From assembly GCF_000718015.1 (NCBI RefSeq), contig NZ_JODY01000037.1:40780-104779 (forward strand): DNA of 64,000 bases, given 5' to 3'. The DNA is from Streptomyces catenulae (lineage in GTDB: Bacteria > Actinomycetota > Actinomycetes > Streptomycetales > Streptomycetaceae). Shown in pieces: positions 8,045 to 16,538 of the stretch (position 1 is the stretch's first letter; the number at the start of each line of letters is the position of its first letter). The notes below the pieces were generated by a model. That model saw only the letters and a list, made by a program, of their open reading frames with translations. It was not told where the DNA came from and ran no database searches. The position numbers and the translations under genes were made by a program.

Positions 8045-8083
8045 GGACCGCCGGGGGACGGAACGGGACGACCCCGGCGGTCC
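8045..8083 (+). terminator. Hairpin ending the sugar-acid operon
   Basis: A perfect 12-bp stem GGACCGCCGGGG/CCCCGGCGGTCC (8045-8056 with 8072-8083), 15-nt loop, starts 9 bp after the permease stop. It has no U-run, as is common for Streptomyces terminators. Confidence 0.7.
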
Positions 8084-8225
8084 GGGCGGCGCAAGGTGGC
8101 ACGGTGCGTCAACTTCCGCCTGATCCGGGCCGATTCATTGCCCTGGGGCCGTGGGGCGCCAACAATGCGCACGACAAACCGAAGGGCTGTTCGCCCTGCG
8201 GTACGCAGCGTGAGAGGACCCCACA

Positions 8226-9137
8226 ATGAACCGACCTCTCGTCGGCACCCTCGCCACCGTCGTGCTGGGCGCCGCCGCCCTGGTGGGCACCGCCGGAACG
8301 GCCGGTGCCGCCCAGCAGTCCGGCACGGACGCCCCCAACACCTTCCGTGCGACCACCCCCATATCCGCCCCGGCCAAGGCCCACACCCAGGCGGTCGACT
8401 TCGCCGGGACGGTGGCGCTCAGCAACTGCTCCGGCTCCATCGTGAAGATGCCGACCTCCAAGGACACCGACCCGGCACTCGTCATGACGAACGGTCACTG
8501 CCTGGAGTCCGGGATGCCGGGGGCGGGCGAGGTCATCGTCGACCAGCCCTCCACCCGCAGCTTCACCGTCCTGGACGCCAAGGCGGGTGAGCTGGGCACC
8601 GTCAAGGCGACCAAGGTCGTCTACTCGACGATGACCGACACCGACGTCACCCTCTACGAGAGCGGCTCCACCTACGCCGACATCCAGCAGAAGTACGGCA
8701 TCAAGCCCTTGGAGCTGGACACCGCGCACCCCACCGACGGCCACAAGATCACCGTGGTGTCGGGTTACTGGAAGCAGACCTACTCCTGCGCCATCGACGG
8801 CTTCGTCCCCCAGCTCAAGGAGGGCGACTGGACCTGGAAGGACTCGGTCCGCTACACCACCGACTGCAAGACGATCGGCGGTACCTCCGGCTCCCCGGTG
8901 ATCGACGACGAGACCGGCAAGGTCACCGCCATCAACAACACCGTCAACGAGGACGGTGAGAAGTGCACGCTCAACAACCCCTGCGAGGTGGACGAGAGCG
9001 GCGCCGTCACCGTGCACAAGGGCACCCCGTACGGCCAGGAGACCTACGGCATCCCGAAGTGCTTCACCGACGGCAACAAGCTCGACCTGAGCGCCTCCGG
9101 CTGTGAGCTGCCCAAGCCGTCCGGCGTCCGCCGCTGA
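8226..9137 (+). CDS. Secreted trypsin-like (S1 family) serine protease
   Basis: A 303-residue exported protein. A Sec signal peptide (basic MNRPLVGT, hydrophobic core, AGAA cleavage region near 28-30) precedes a chymotrypsin-fold domain. The triad is visible: His in VMTNGHC (H91), Asp in TDTDVTLY (about D140) and Ser in GTSGSPV (S221). Paired cysteines (68/92 and several C-terminal) suggest disulfides outside the cell. ATG 8226 is preceded by GAGAGGA. It stands alone between two terminators, converging on the chitinase gene. Likely role: extracellular protein degradation. Confidence 0.9.
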   Translation: MNRPLVGTLATVVLGAAALVGTAGTAGAAQQSGTDAPNTFRATTPISAPAKAHTQAVDFAGTVALSNCSGSIVKMPTSKDTDPALVMTNGHCLESGMPGAGEVIVDQPSTRSFTVLDAKAGELGTVKATKVVYSTMTDTDVTLYESGSTYADIQQKYGIKPLELDTAHPTDGHKITVVSGYWKQTYSCAIDGFVPQLKEGDWTWKDSVRYTTDCKTIGGTSGSPVIDDETGKVTAINNTVNEDGEKCTLNNPCEVDESGAVTVHKGTPYGQETYGIPKCFTDGNKLDLSASGCELPKPSGVRR

Positions 9138-9155
9138 ACGCAGCAGACATGAAGA

Positions 9156-9192
9156 GGCCGGGCCCCGCGCGCACGCTACGCGGGGCCCGGCC
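9156..9192. terminator. Strong hairpin between protease and chitinase genes
   Basis: A perfect 14-bp stem GGCCGGGCCCCGCG (9156-9169) with its complement at 9179-9192 and a 9-nt loop. It is symmetric in position between convergent genes and could serve both strands, although there is no clear U-run. Confidence 0.8.
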
Positions 9193-9245
9193 CGTATGGG
9201 GGGTGGCGTTCGAGGGGCCCGCCACCTCCGGGCCCGCGCCGGTGG

Positions 9246-10292
9246 TTACGGCAGGCTGTGCACGTGCTTGCCGACCTGGCTCGCGAAGGCGTTGCCGTTC
9301 GCCGCGTCCCAGTTGGTCGACCAGGTCATCGCACCGCGCAGCCCGGGGTACGTCTTCGACGGCTTGAAGGTGCCGCAGCCGCTGCCCTTCGTCAGACAGT
9401 CCAGCGCGTCGTTGACCACCGACGGGGCGGTGTAGCCGCCGCCCGCCGCACTGGAGGACGCCGGGACACCCAGACCGACCTGGGAGGGGTCGAGGCCGTT
9501 CTCCAGCTGGATGCAGGCGAGCCCGGTCAGGAAGTCCACGGTGCCCTGGGAGTAGACCTTGCCGTCACAGCCCAGCATCGAACCGCTGTTGTAGTACTGC
9601 ATGTTGACGACGGTCAGGAAGTCCTTGATCCCCAGCGCCGTCTTGAAGTACTCGTTCTGCGGCGACTGCATGTCGATGGTCTGCGGCGCCATCGTCACCA
9701 CCACATCGGGGTGCTTGGCGTGCACCGCCTTCAGCGCCTGCGTCATGTACGTGGAGTTCAGGCCGTTCTCCAGGTCGATGTCGACGCCGTTGAAGCCGTA
9801 CTCGTCCATCAGCTTGTCCAGCGACGCGGCGAAGGCGTCCGCGGAGGCGGAGTCGCTGACCGAGACGGCCCCTTTCTCGCCGCCGACGGAGAGGATCACG
9901 GACTTCCCCGCCGACTGCTTCGCCTTGATGTCGGCCTTGAAATCGTCGGCGGAGGCGTAGCCGACCGCCGGATCGAGGTTGAAGGTGATCTCGCCAGGCT
10001 TGCCCGTCGCGTCGGCGAAGGCGACCGCGATGATGTCGTACGCGTCATCGACGTCCTTCAGCTTCTGGACGGTGGCGCCGTTGTTGAAGTTCTGCCAGTA
10101 GCCGGTCACCGCGTGCTTGGCCACCGCGGACGCGCCCGCCGCCGGAACGGATTGCCGGTGGGCCTCCGGCGCCGCCTGCGCGGTGCCCGCGGAGAGCGCA
10201 CCGCCCGTCAACAACGCCGCCACGGCGACCACGGCCGGCAGCGCCTTCCTCGTCGTACCCGAACGTGTCTTCCTGCTTCGTGCGCCAACCAC
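9246..10292 (-). CDS. Secreted GH18 chitinase
   Basis: A 348-residue exported protein with signal peptide ending near AQA-APEA (about residue 40) and a single GH18 TIM-barrel without a carbohydrate-binding module. The catalytic signature appears as FNGVDIDLEN (168-177, acid E175), with the preceding SVILSVGGEKG strand and later MQYYNS, all typical of family 18. Expected reaction: hydrolysis of chitin with retention through the N-acetyl group. GTG start at 10292. Regulation: a dre-like palindrome lies about 73-84 bp upstream, consistent with DasR/GlcNAc control of Streptomyces chitinases. Its product would feed the amino-sugar metabolism that may be represented by the operon at 213-8035. Confidence 0.92.
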   Translation of the reverse strand: MVGARSRKTRSGTTRKALPAVVAVAALLTGGALSAGTAQAAPEAHRQSVPAAGASAVAKHAVTGYWQNFNNGATVQKLKDVDDAYDIIAVAFADATGKPGEITFNLDPAVGYASADDFKADIKAKQSAGKSVILSVGGEKGAVSVSDSASADAFAASLDKLMDEYGFNGVDIDLENGLNSTYMTQALKAVHAKHPDVVVTMAPQTIDMQSPQNEYFKTALGIKDFLTVVNMQYYNSGSMLGCDGKVYSQGTVDFLTGLACIQLENGLDPSQVGLGVPASSSAAGGGYTAPSVVNDALDCLTKGSGCGTFKPSKTYPGLRGAMTWSTNWDAANGNAFASQVGKHVHSLP

Positions 10293-10364
10293 GACTGCCT
10301 CCGGCTGTGGGGGAGTTGGGGGTGTGCGGTGCGCGCGCAGAGAGCTCCGCGCTGCCGTACAACG

Positions 10365-10376
10365 TGGTCCAGACCA
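10365..10376 (-). promoter_or_regulatory. dre-like DasR operator upstream of the chitinase
   Basis: TGGTC-CA-GACCA at 10365-10376 is a perfect inverted repeat in its 5-bp arms and matches the DasR-responsive element core (TGGTCTAGACCA) and the 12-bp repeat known from Streptomyces chi promoters. On the minus strand it follows a TTGACA -35-like hexamer (10389-10384), so the operator lies within the presumed promoter. Confidence 0.75.
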
Positions 10377-10629
10377 ATGCCCCTGTCAAGGTTTCCGACA
10401 CCACCCGTTGCCCCTTGCGGGTGGCGGGCGTGACGATGGCCGGGAGGTGAAGTGGCCCTTCCCCAGGGGCCGCAGACGCGGGGTCAGTGACCCGGAACGT
10501 GTTCTCCCGGACGTATCTCGCGGATAAAGTGCTGGACGTACGGCGCCGAGTGCGCAAGCAGTGCGGAGACAAGCAGTGCAGACAGCGGCCCCGGGAAGCG
10601 GAGGCCGGAGGGAGTTGGGAGGGAGCGGC

Positions 10630-12054
10630 GTGCCGACCGCGATTGCCGTCACCGGCTCCGATCTCGCGCTGCCCGCCGCCGACCGCACCACCCCCGCGGC
10701 GGTGGTGCTCCCCGCCCCGCACCTCCAACCGCTCGACGAGGCGCTGACGCAGACCGCCGCGGTCCTCGAACACCACGGCCACCTCGTCGTCCTCTACTCC
10801 GACGCCTGCCCCGCCGACCACGTACGGCGGCTGCACACCCTCCGCGGGCTGCTGGAGAGCGACCGCATCGCCCTGGTCAAGGTGGACCTGCCGCCGCTCG
10901 GCCTCGCCGTCCTCGCCCGTCAGCTGCGCGAACTCTCCCGCTCGGCGCTGAGCCCCGGCGTCCTGGCCTGCGCCGCCCGGCTGCTGGCGCACTACATCCA
11001 CGCCGGGGCGCTGCTCGCCACCGTCGGCGGACTGGACCGCGTCGAGGTCGACCTCCGCGCCCATATGGCGTCCTGGCTGCCCGGTGTGCAGTTCGCGGTC
11101 CTCGCCGCGCCCGCGCCGCACCTGGTCAGGGTCGAGCGCCACCGCACCGACGCCGCGCTGCCCGCCCCGTCGTACGCCACGGAACTGGTCCTCGCCCGAG
11201 GCCATTTCAACGGCGACTGGGTCGGCTCCGTGCTCGCCCCCGCCTGGCAGGTGCGCGGCGCCCACGAGGTGCCGCTGCCCACCGAGTCCGCGCAGTGGTG
11301 GGGCACCCGCAAGCTGGTCGAGTTCGCCGCCGCCATCCCCGACCCGGCGCTCCTGCACCGTCTGGTCTCCTCGGTACGCCGCGAGGAGTGCGCCTGGTGC
11401 GGCCTCGAACTCCTCGGCGACCGCTGCGCGTTCTGCGGTACACCGTGCCGCGGCGGGGAACACGTCGCCGCAGGTGGACGCGCGGTGACCGAGGGGACCA
11501 CGGGGACCCGCGGGGCGCCCGCGGCGCTGCCCCCGGGAGGCGGCGAGCCCCCCGCCGCCGGAGCGCCCGCCTCGGCCGGAGCGCCCGCCCCGCTGCCGGG
11601 CACGGCGCCCGGCCCGCTGCCCGGCCCGCTGCCCCCGGGCCCCGCGTCCGCCGCCCCGCCGCCCGCCTCCGCCCCGCCCGATACCGCCCCGCCCGGGGAA
11701 GCGCCGCCCGCGGCCCGGCCGTTCGGTACGCCGGGTGTACCGGGCGCGCCGGGCGCCTTCGGCGCGCCCTGTGTCCCCGGGCTGCCCGCGGGCCCCGCCC
11801 CGTTGCCCCCGGACGCGCCGCCCACCGGGCCGCCGTACCCGGGGGTGTATCCGGGCGGTACGCCGCTGGCGGGGCCGCTCCCCGGTGGCCCGTTCGCCGG
11901 GCGGCCGCCCACCGGCCCGCCGCCCGCGGCCCCGCCAGCGGCCGGGCCCCCGTACGCCCTCGGACTCTCCCCGGTGGCGCCGCCCGGCGTGCCCGGAGGC
12001 GTTCCCCGTCCGCAGCCGCCCCGTCCCGCCCCGATCGAGGTCCCCCACCCATGA
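10630..12054 (+). CDS. Unknown protein heading the Tad pilus operon: alpha/beta domain, zinc-ribbon, Pro/Gly-rich tail
   Basis: 474 residues starting at GTG 10630 behind GGAGGGA. The first 250 residues look like a mixed alpha/beta domain rich in LVVLYSDACP- and ALVKVDLPPL-type strands. A four- or five-cysteine cluster CAWC-x8-CAFC-x3-C follows (C254, C257, C266, C269, C273), typical of a zinc ribbon. About 190 residues of low-complexity Pro/Gly/Ala follow to the end. There is no signal peptide, so it is probably cytoplasmic. It overlaps the CpaB-like gene by ATGA, so it is almost certainly part of the pilus machinery. I do not recognise the family. It could be a cytoplasmic adaptor or regulator. 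Confidence 0.75.
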   Translation: MPTAIAVTGSDLALPAADRTTPAAVVLPAPHLQPLDEALTQTAAVLEHHGHLVVLYSDACPADHVRRLHTLRGLLESDRIALVKVDLPPLGLAVLARQLRELSRSALSPGVLACAARLLAHYIHAGALLATVGGLDRVEVDLRAHMASWLPGVQFAVLAAPAPHLVRVERHRTDAALPAPSYATELVLARGHFNGDWVGSVLAPAWQVRGAHEVPLPTESAQWWGTRKLVEFAAAIPDPALLHRLVSSVRREECAWCGLELLGDRCAFCGTPCRGGEHVAAGGRAVTEGTTGTRGAPAALPPGGGEPPAAGAPASAGAPAPLPGTAPGPLPGPLPPGPASAAPPPASAPPDTAPPGEAPPAARPFGTPGVPGAPGAFGAPCVPGLPAGPAPLPPDAPPTGPPYPGVYPGGTPLAGPLPGGPFAGRPPTGPPPAAPPAAGPPYALGLSPVAPPGVPGGVPRPQPPRPAPIEVPHP

Positions 12055-12767
12055 ACGCACGTCAGCGCCGCGGCCTGATCCTGCTCCTGCTGTCGGTCCT
12101 CTGCGCGGCCGGCGCCTTCGCCGGGGTGCTCTCCGTCATCCGCAACGTCGAGTCGAAGGTCGGCCCGGAGCGGACCGCGTACCGGCTCAAGGCCGATGTG
12201 GCGGCCTACACCCCGCTGGATCCGGGGCAGTTCGAGAAGGTCGCGATGCCCGAGCGCTGGCTGCCGCCGACCGCCGTCACCGATCTGGACGCCCTCAGCG
12301 GGAAAATAGCGGTCACCCCCCTCCACAAGGGTTCGCTGCTCCAGAACGACATGATCGTCGCCCGGCCCGCGCTCCAGCCCGGTCGCCAGGAGATCGCCAT
12401 CATGATCGACGCGGCCACCGGTGTCGCCGGGAAGATCACCCCGGGCGCCCGGGTCAACATCTACGCCACGTTCGAGGGCAAGCGCGCCGAGGACAAGCCG
12501 GTCTCCAAGGTCATCGTGGCCGGTGCCCAGGTCATCGACGTCGGCAAGCTCACCCCGCTCGCCGCCCAGGACCCCGGCGACGCCACCGGCGCCCGCCGGG
12601 AGGGCGAGGCCGTCCCGATCACCTTCTCGCTCGACACCAAGGACGCCCAACGCGTCGCCTACGCCGAGTCCTTCGCCTCCCACGTACGCCTCGCCCTGCT
12701 CGCCCCCGGCTCCGACCGCGCCATCCCGCCGGCCGACCGCACCTACACCCTGGACGGCGACAAGTGA
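12051..12767 (+). CDS. SAF-domain pilus assembly protein (CpaB/RcpC-like)
   Basis: A 238-residue protein with one N-terminal membrane helix (about 7-30, LILLLLSVLCAAGAFAGVL) and an extracytoplasmic SAF domain (about 45-110: ADVAAYTPLDPGQFEKVAMP..., KIAVTPLHKGSLLQNDMI) followed by an RcpC-like region. CpaB/RcpC proteins sit in the envelope part of Tad systems. In this Gram-positive there is no outer-membrane secretin, so it may organise the pilus base at the membrane. The ATG overlaps the upstream stop (ATGA); the next gene starts 13 bp after its stop. Confidence 0.8.
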   Translation: MNARQRRGLILLLLSVLCAAGAFAGVLSVIRNVESKVGPERTAYRLKADVAAYTPLDPGQFEKVAMPERWLPPTAVTDLDALSGKIAVTPLHKGSLLQNDMIVARPALQPGRQEIAIMIDAATGVAGKITPGARVNIYATFEGKRAEDKPVSKVIVAGAQVIDVGKLTPLAAQDPGDATGARREGEAVPITFSLDTKDAQRVAYAESFASHVRLALLAPGSDRAIPPADRTYTLDGDK

Positions 12768-12780
12768 CCCGGAGGCACCG

Positions 12781-14133
12781 GTGACCATCCGCATCCTGCC
12801 GGCCGTCGGCGACCCCGACGCCGCCCGCGCCCTGACCACCCTGCTCGCCGGGGTGCCCGACGCGGCCACGGCGCCGCCGGTCGCCGACTCCGCGGCGCTC
12901 CTCGACGCGCTCGCCGGAGCCGCGCCGCCGGACGCCACCGGGCCCGCCGCCGTCGAGGCGCTGCCCGAGGTCGTCCTCGTCCACGAGCGCATCGGCCCGC
13001 TGCCCGCCCTCGACCTGATCCGCGAGGTGGCGCTCCGCTTCCCCGCGGTCGGCGTCGTGCTGCTCACCGCGGACGCCGGGCCCGCGCTCTACTCCGCCGC
13101 CATGGACGCGGGCGCCCGCGGCGTCGCCGGACTGCCGCTCGGCCACGACGAACTCGCCGCCCGCGTCCGGGCCGCCGCCCAGTGGGCCGCGGGCGTCCGC
13201 GTCCACCTCGGCGGCGGGCGGGAGGCACCGCCGGGACCGGCCGGGACCCTGCTCACCGTCACCGGCGCAAAGGGCGGCACCGGCACCACCGTCACCGCCG
13301 TACAACTCGCCCTCGCCGCCCGCCAGGCGGGCCGCCGGGTCGCCCTCGTCGACCTCGACCTCCAGTCCGGCGACATCGCCTCCTACCTGGACGTCCAGTT
13401 CCGCCGCTCGGTCGTCGACCTCGCCGGGATCGCCGACCTCTCCGCCCGGGTACTGGCCGACGCCATACACGACCACCCCACCGGCCTCGCGCTGCTGCTC
13501 GCCCCCGAGGAGGGCGAGCGCGGCGAGGAGGTCGACGACCACGCCGCCCGGCAGATCGTCACCGCGCTGCGCGCCCGCTACGACGTCGTCATCGCCGACT
13601 GCGGCTCCCAGATGCAGTCCGCCAACGCCGCCGCCGTGGAACTCGCCGACACCGCCCTGCTGGTGACCACCCCGGACGTGGTCGCGGTACGCGCCGCCAA
13701 ACGCCAGGTCCGGCTCTGGGACCGGCTGCGGATCCGTAAGGCGGAGTCCACCCTCACCGTCGTCAACCGCCTCACCCGGCACACCGAGATCCAGCCCCCG
13801 CTGATCGCCAAGGCCACCGGCACCGCCGTCGCCGCCACCACCGTGCCCGCGGCCTTCAAGGAGCTGCAGCCCTGCGTCGACTCCGGGCGGATGCAGGATT
13901 TGGACGCCCGCTCCACGGTCCGCGCGGCCCTGTGGGCGCTCGCCGGGGAGCTGGGCCTGGTGGCCGCCGCCTCCGGCGTCCCCCGCCTCAAATCCGGCCA
14001 CCGCGGCCGCCCGTCGCTGACCGGCCGCCGCCGCAAGGCCCTCCCGGCGGGCCCGGTACCGCCCCAGGCCACCCCCGGCCCGGCCACCCCTCCGGCACCG
14101 GCGGGCCCGTCCGCCCCGTACGAGGAGGGCTGA
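12781..14133 (+). CDS. CpaE/TadZ-like pilus localisation ATPase
   Basis: 450 residues. The N-terminal 140 residues resemble an atypical receiver domain (VVLVHERIGPLPALDLI, GVVLLTADAG) and the rest is a MinD/ParA-type P-loop domain with the deviant Walker A GAKGGTGTT (162-170, K164), switch Asp in VDLDLQSGDIA and the IADCGSQMQ strand. TadZ/CpaE proteins position the Tad apparatus at one site in the cell. The C-terminal about 60 residues are Pro/Arg-rich. GTG start at 12781 with GGAGG just upstream. Confidence 0.88.
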   Translation: MTIRILPAVGDPDAARALTTLLAGVPDAATAPPVADSAALLDALAGAAPPDATGPAAVEALPEVVLVHERIGPLPALDLIREVALRFPAVGVVLLTADAGPALYSAAMDAGARGVAGLPLGHDELAARVRAAAQWAAGVRVHLGGGREAPPGPAGTLLTVTGAKGGTGTTVTAVQLALAARQAGRRVALVDLDLQSGDIASYLDVQFRRSVVDLAGIADLSARVLADAIHDHPTGLALLLAPEEGERGEEVDDHAARQIVTALRARYDVVIADCGSQMQSANAAAVELADTALLVTTPDVVAVRAAKRQVRLWDRLRIRKAESTLTVVNRLTRHTEIQPPLIAKATGTAVAATTVPAAFKELQPCVDSGRMQDLDARSTVRAALWALAGELGLVAAASGVPRLKSGHRGRPSLTGRRRKALPAGPVPPQATPGPATPPAPAGPSAPYEEG

Positions 14134-14137
14134 GCGG

Positions 14138-14680
14138 GTGGGGCGGGCGGGCGAGGCGCGTACGGGAGACCACGGCGCGGCGCGGGCGACGCGCTCCCGC
14201 GGGGGAGCCCCGGCGCGCCCGGGGCGGCCCGGCCCGGCGCGTCCGCCACGGCGCGGCCCCGGCGGGCGCCCCGTCCGCCTCCGTCGGCTCCCCGCGACGC
14301 CCCGCACCCGCCCCGCCGGGGACCGCGGTCAGGTCACCGTCGAGTTCGCCGGGATGCTGCCGCTGATCCTGCTGGTCCTCGTGCTGCTGTGGCAGTTCGT
14401 GCTGGTCGGCTACACCTTCTCGCTCGCCGCGCACGCCGCCGACCGGGGCGCGCGGGCCGCCGTGGCGCTCCGCGACGGCGGCCCCGGCGCCTGCCGTACC
14501 GCCGCCACCGGCGAACTCCCCGCCTCCTGGCGCTCCGCGGCCACCACCACCTGCGCCGCCGACGCGGGCCTGTGGCACGCGACCGTACGCCTCAAGGTCC
14601 CGGTGCTCTTCCCGGGTGCGGCCGCCTTCCCCTGGACGGTCAGCGGCACCGCCGGAGCCGTCGACGAGGAGGGCCGATGA
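14138..14680 (+). CDS. tadE: TadE-like pseudopilin (first copy)
   Basis: 180 residues from GTG 14138. After a long, Arg/Pro-rich N-terminal leader (about 60 residues) comes a type IVb prepilin motif DRGQVTVEF: cleavage after Gly, Glu at +5 and Phe at +6. A hydrophobic helix (GMLPLILLVLVLLWQFVLV) and an exported domain with a Cys pair follow. It should be processed by the prepilin peptidase at 21684 and act as a minor pilin or assembly factor. The leader is unusually long, so a start nearer the motif cannot be excluded. The stop overlaps the next gene (ATGA). Confidence 0.82.
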   Translation: MGRAGEARTGDHGAARATRSRGGAPARPGRPGPARPPRRGPGGRPVRLRRLPATPRTRPAGDRGQVTVEFAGMLPLILLVLVLLWQFVLVGYTFSLAAHAADRGARAAVALRDGGPGACRTAATGELPASWRSAATTTCAADAGLWHATVRLKVPVLFPGAAAFPWTVSGTAGAVDEEGR

Positions 14681-15204
14681 GCCGGACCTGCGGGCGCGGA
14701 CCGCGCCGCACGGACCCCGCCCGCCGCACGCCCCCCGGCGCGTCCGACGCCGCCCGCGCCCCCGGCGCGCGGCGGCCCGCAGGGGCCCGCCGCTTCCGCG
14801 GACCGGCCGGTGACCGCGGTCAGGCGTCCATCGAATTCCTCGGGTTCCTCCCGCTGCTGCTCGTCGTCGCGCTCGCCGTCGTCCAGCTCGGGATCGCCGC
14901 GTTCGCCGTGCAGCAGGCCGGTACGGGCGCCCGCGCCGCCGCCCGGACCGCCTCGCTCGACCCGCCGGACCGGCAGCGCGACCCGGCCGCCGCCGGGCGC
15001 GCCGCGATGACCGGCTGGGTCGCCGAGCGCGCCCGGATCGGCGTCGGCGGCGCGGGCGACGCGGTCCGCGCCACCACGACCGTCACCCTGCCCTCCGTCA
15101 TCCCCGGTGTCTCCCTCGGCACCGTCAGCCGCAGCGCGACGATGCCCCGCCCCGCGGCCGCGCACGCACCGGGCGCCGCCCCGGAAGGAGTCCTCGCGCC
15201 ATGA
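14677..15204 (+). CDS. TadE-like pseudopilin (second copy)
   Basis: 175 residues, ATG 14677 overlapping the upstream TGA. It has the same layout as its neighbour: Arg/Pro-rich leader of about 46 residues, prepilin motif DRGQASIEF, hydrophobic helix LGFLPLLLVVALAVVQLGI and a small exported domain. Paired TadE/TadF-like pseudopilins are standard in Tad loci. It overlaps cpaF by ATGA. The first 40 residues look like low-complexity leader and may not all be translated. Confidence 0.8.
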   Translation: MSRTCGRGPRRTDPARRTPPGASDAARAPGARRPAGARRFRGPAGDRGQASIEFLGFLPLLLVVALAVVQLGIAAFAVQQAGTGARAAARTASLDPPDRQRDPAAAGRAAMTGWVAERARIGVGGAGDAVRATTTVTLPSVIPGVSLGTVSRSATMPRPAAAHAPGAAPEGVLAP

Positions 15205-16538
15205 GTCTCAAAGGCCGCATCGCCGCCCCGGAACCGGAGGGCGAGGCCCGCTCCGACGGGCGGCTGGTCCCCGTCTACCGCGCCAAGCTCCTCCAGGAGA
15301 TCGACCTGGCGGAGATGTCCGCGCTGACCGCCGCCGAGCGCCGCTCCCGGCTGGAGCGCGTCCTCGGCCACATCATCAGCCGCGAGGGCCCGGTCCTCTC
15401 CACCGCCGAACGCGATCTGCTCATCCGCCGCGTCGTGGACGAGGCGCTGGGCCTCGGCGTCCTCGAACCGCTCCTGGAGGACACCTCCATCACCGAGATC
15501 ATGGTCAACGGCCCGGACCGGATCTACGTCGAACGCCACGGCCGGGTCGAGCCGGTCCCCGTCCGCTTCGCCTCCCACGAGCAGCTGATGCAGACCATCG
15601 AGCGGATCGTCTCCACCGTCAACCGCCGGGTCGACGAGTCGAATCCGATGGTCGACGCCCGGCTGCCGTCCGGTGAGCGCGTCAACGTGATCATCCCGCC
15701 GCTCGCCCTCAACGGCGCCGTCCTCACCATCCGCCGCTTCCCCCGCGCCTACGCCCTCGCCGAACTCCTCGGCATGGGCACCCTCGACGAACAGATGCTG
15801 CTGCTGCTCGCCGCCCTCGTCCGCGCCCGCTTCAACATCGTCGTCTCCGGGGCCACCGGCGCCGGGAAGACCACCCTGCTCAACGCGCTCTCCGGGCTCA
15901 TCCCGGACGGCGAGCGGATCATCACCGTCGAGGACGCCGCCGAACTCCAGCTCCAGCAGAGCCATGTCATCCGGCTGGAGTCCCGGCCGCCCAACGTCGA
16001 GGGCAAGGGCCGCATCACCATCCGCGACCTGGTCCGCAACTCCCTGCGGATGCGGCCCGACCGCATCATCGTCGGCGAGGTCCGCGGCGGCGAGACCCTC
16101 GACATGCTCCAGGCGATGTCCACCGGTCACGACGGCTCGCTCGCCACCGTCCACGCCAACAGCGCCGAGGACGCGCTGATGCGGCTCCAGACCCTCGCCT
16201 CGATGTCCGACGTCAAGATCCCCTTCGAGGCGCTGCGGGACCAGATCAACAGCGCCGTCGACTGCCTCGTCCAGCTGGGGCGCGGCGCCGACGGCGCCCG
16301 CCGTATCACCGAGGTCGCCCTCCTCGACTCCCGCGGCCACCAGGCGTACCGCCTCGCCACCGTCTGCCGCTTCGAGACCGAACCGATGACCGCCGACCGC
16401 CGGGTCCACGGCCACATCCGCCACTTCCCGCTGCCGCGCCGGACCGCCGAACGCCTGCGGATGGCGGGCGAATCCGTCCCGCCCGCCTTCGGCGTCGCCG
16501 CCACCGACGATCAGCTCGCCACCCGGGAGGCCCGATGA
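15201..16538 (+). CDS. cpaF: CpaF/TadA pilus assembly and secretion ATPase
   Basis: 445 residues. The N-terminal domain (about 30-160) is followed by a VirB11-like ATPase core with Walker A GATGAGKTT (217-225), Asp box IITVEDAAELQL, Walker B-type RIIVGEVRGGETLDML and a His box in TGHDGSLATVHANS. This hexameric cytoplasmic motor powers Tad pilus assembly. The start is fixed by the ATGA overlap with the second tadE gene and by GGAAGGAG 12 bp upstream. The stop overlaps tadB in the same way. Confidence 0.95.
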   Translation: MSLKGRIAAPEPEGEARSDGRLVPVYRAKLLQEIDLAEMSALTAAERRSRLERVLGHIISREGPVLSTAERDLLIRRVVDEALGLGVLEPLLEDTSITEIMVNGPDRIYVERHGRVEPVPVRFASHEQLMQTIERIVSTVNRRVDESNPMVDARLPSGERVNVIIPPLALNGAVLTIRRFPRAYALAELLGMGTLDEQMLLLLAALVRARFNIVVSGATGAGKTTLLNALSGLIPDGERIITVEDAAELQLQQSHVIRLESRPPNVEGKGRITIRDLVRNSLRMRPDRIIVGEVRGGETLDMLQAMSTGHDGSLATVHANSAEDALMRLQTLASMSDVKIPFEALRDQINSAVDCLVQLGRGADGARRITEVALLDSRGHQAYRLATVCRFETEPMTADRRVHGHIRHFPLPRRTAERLRMAGESVPPAFGVAATDDQLATREAR

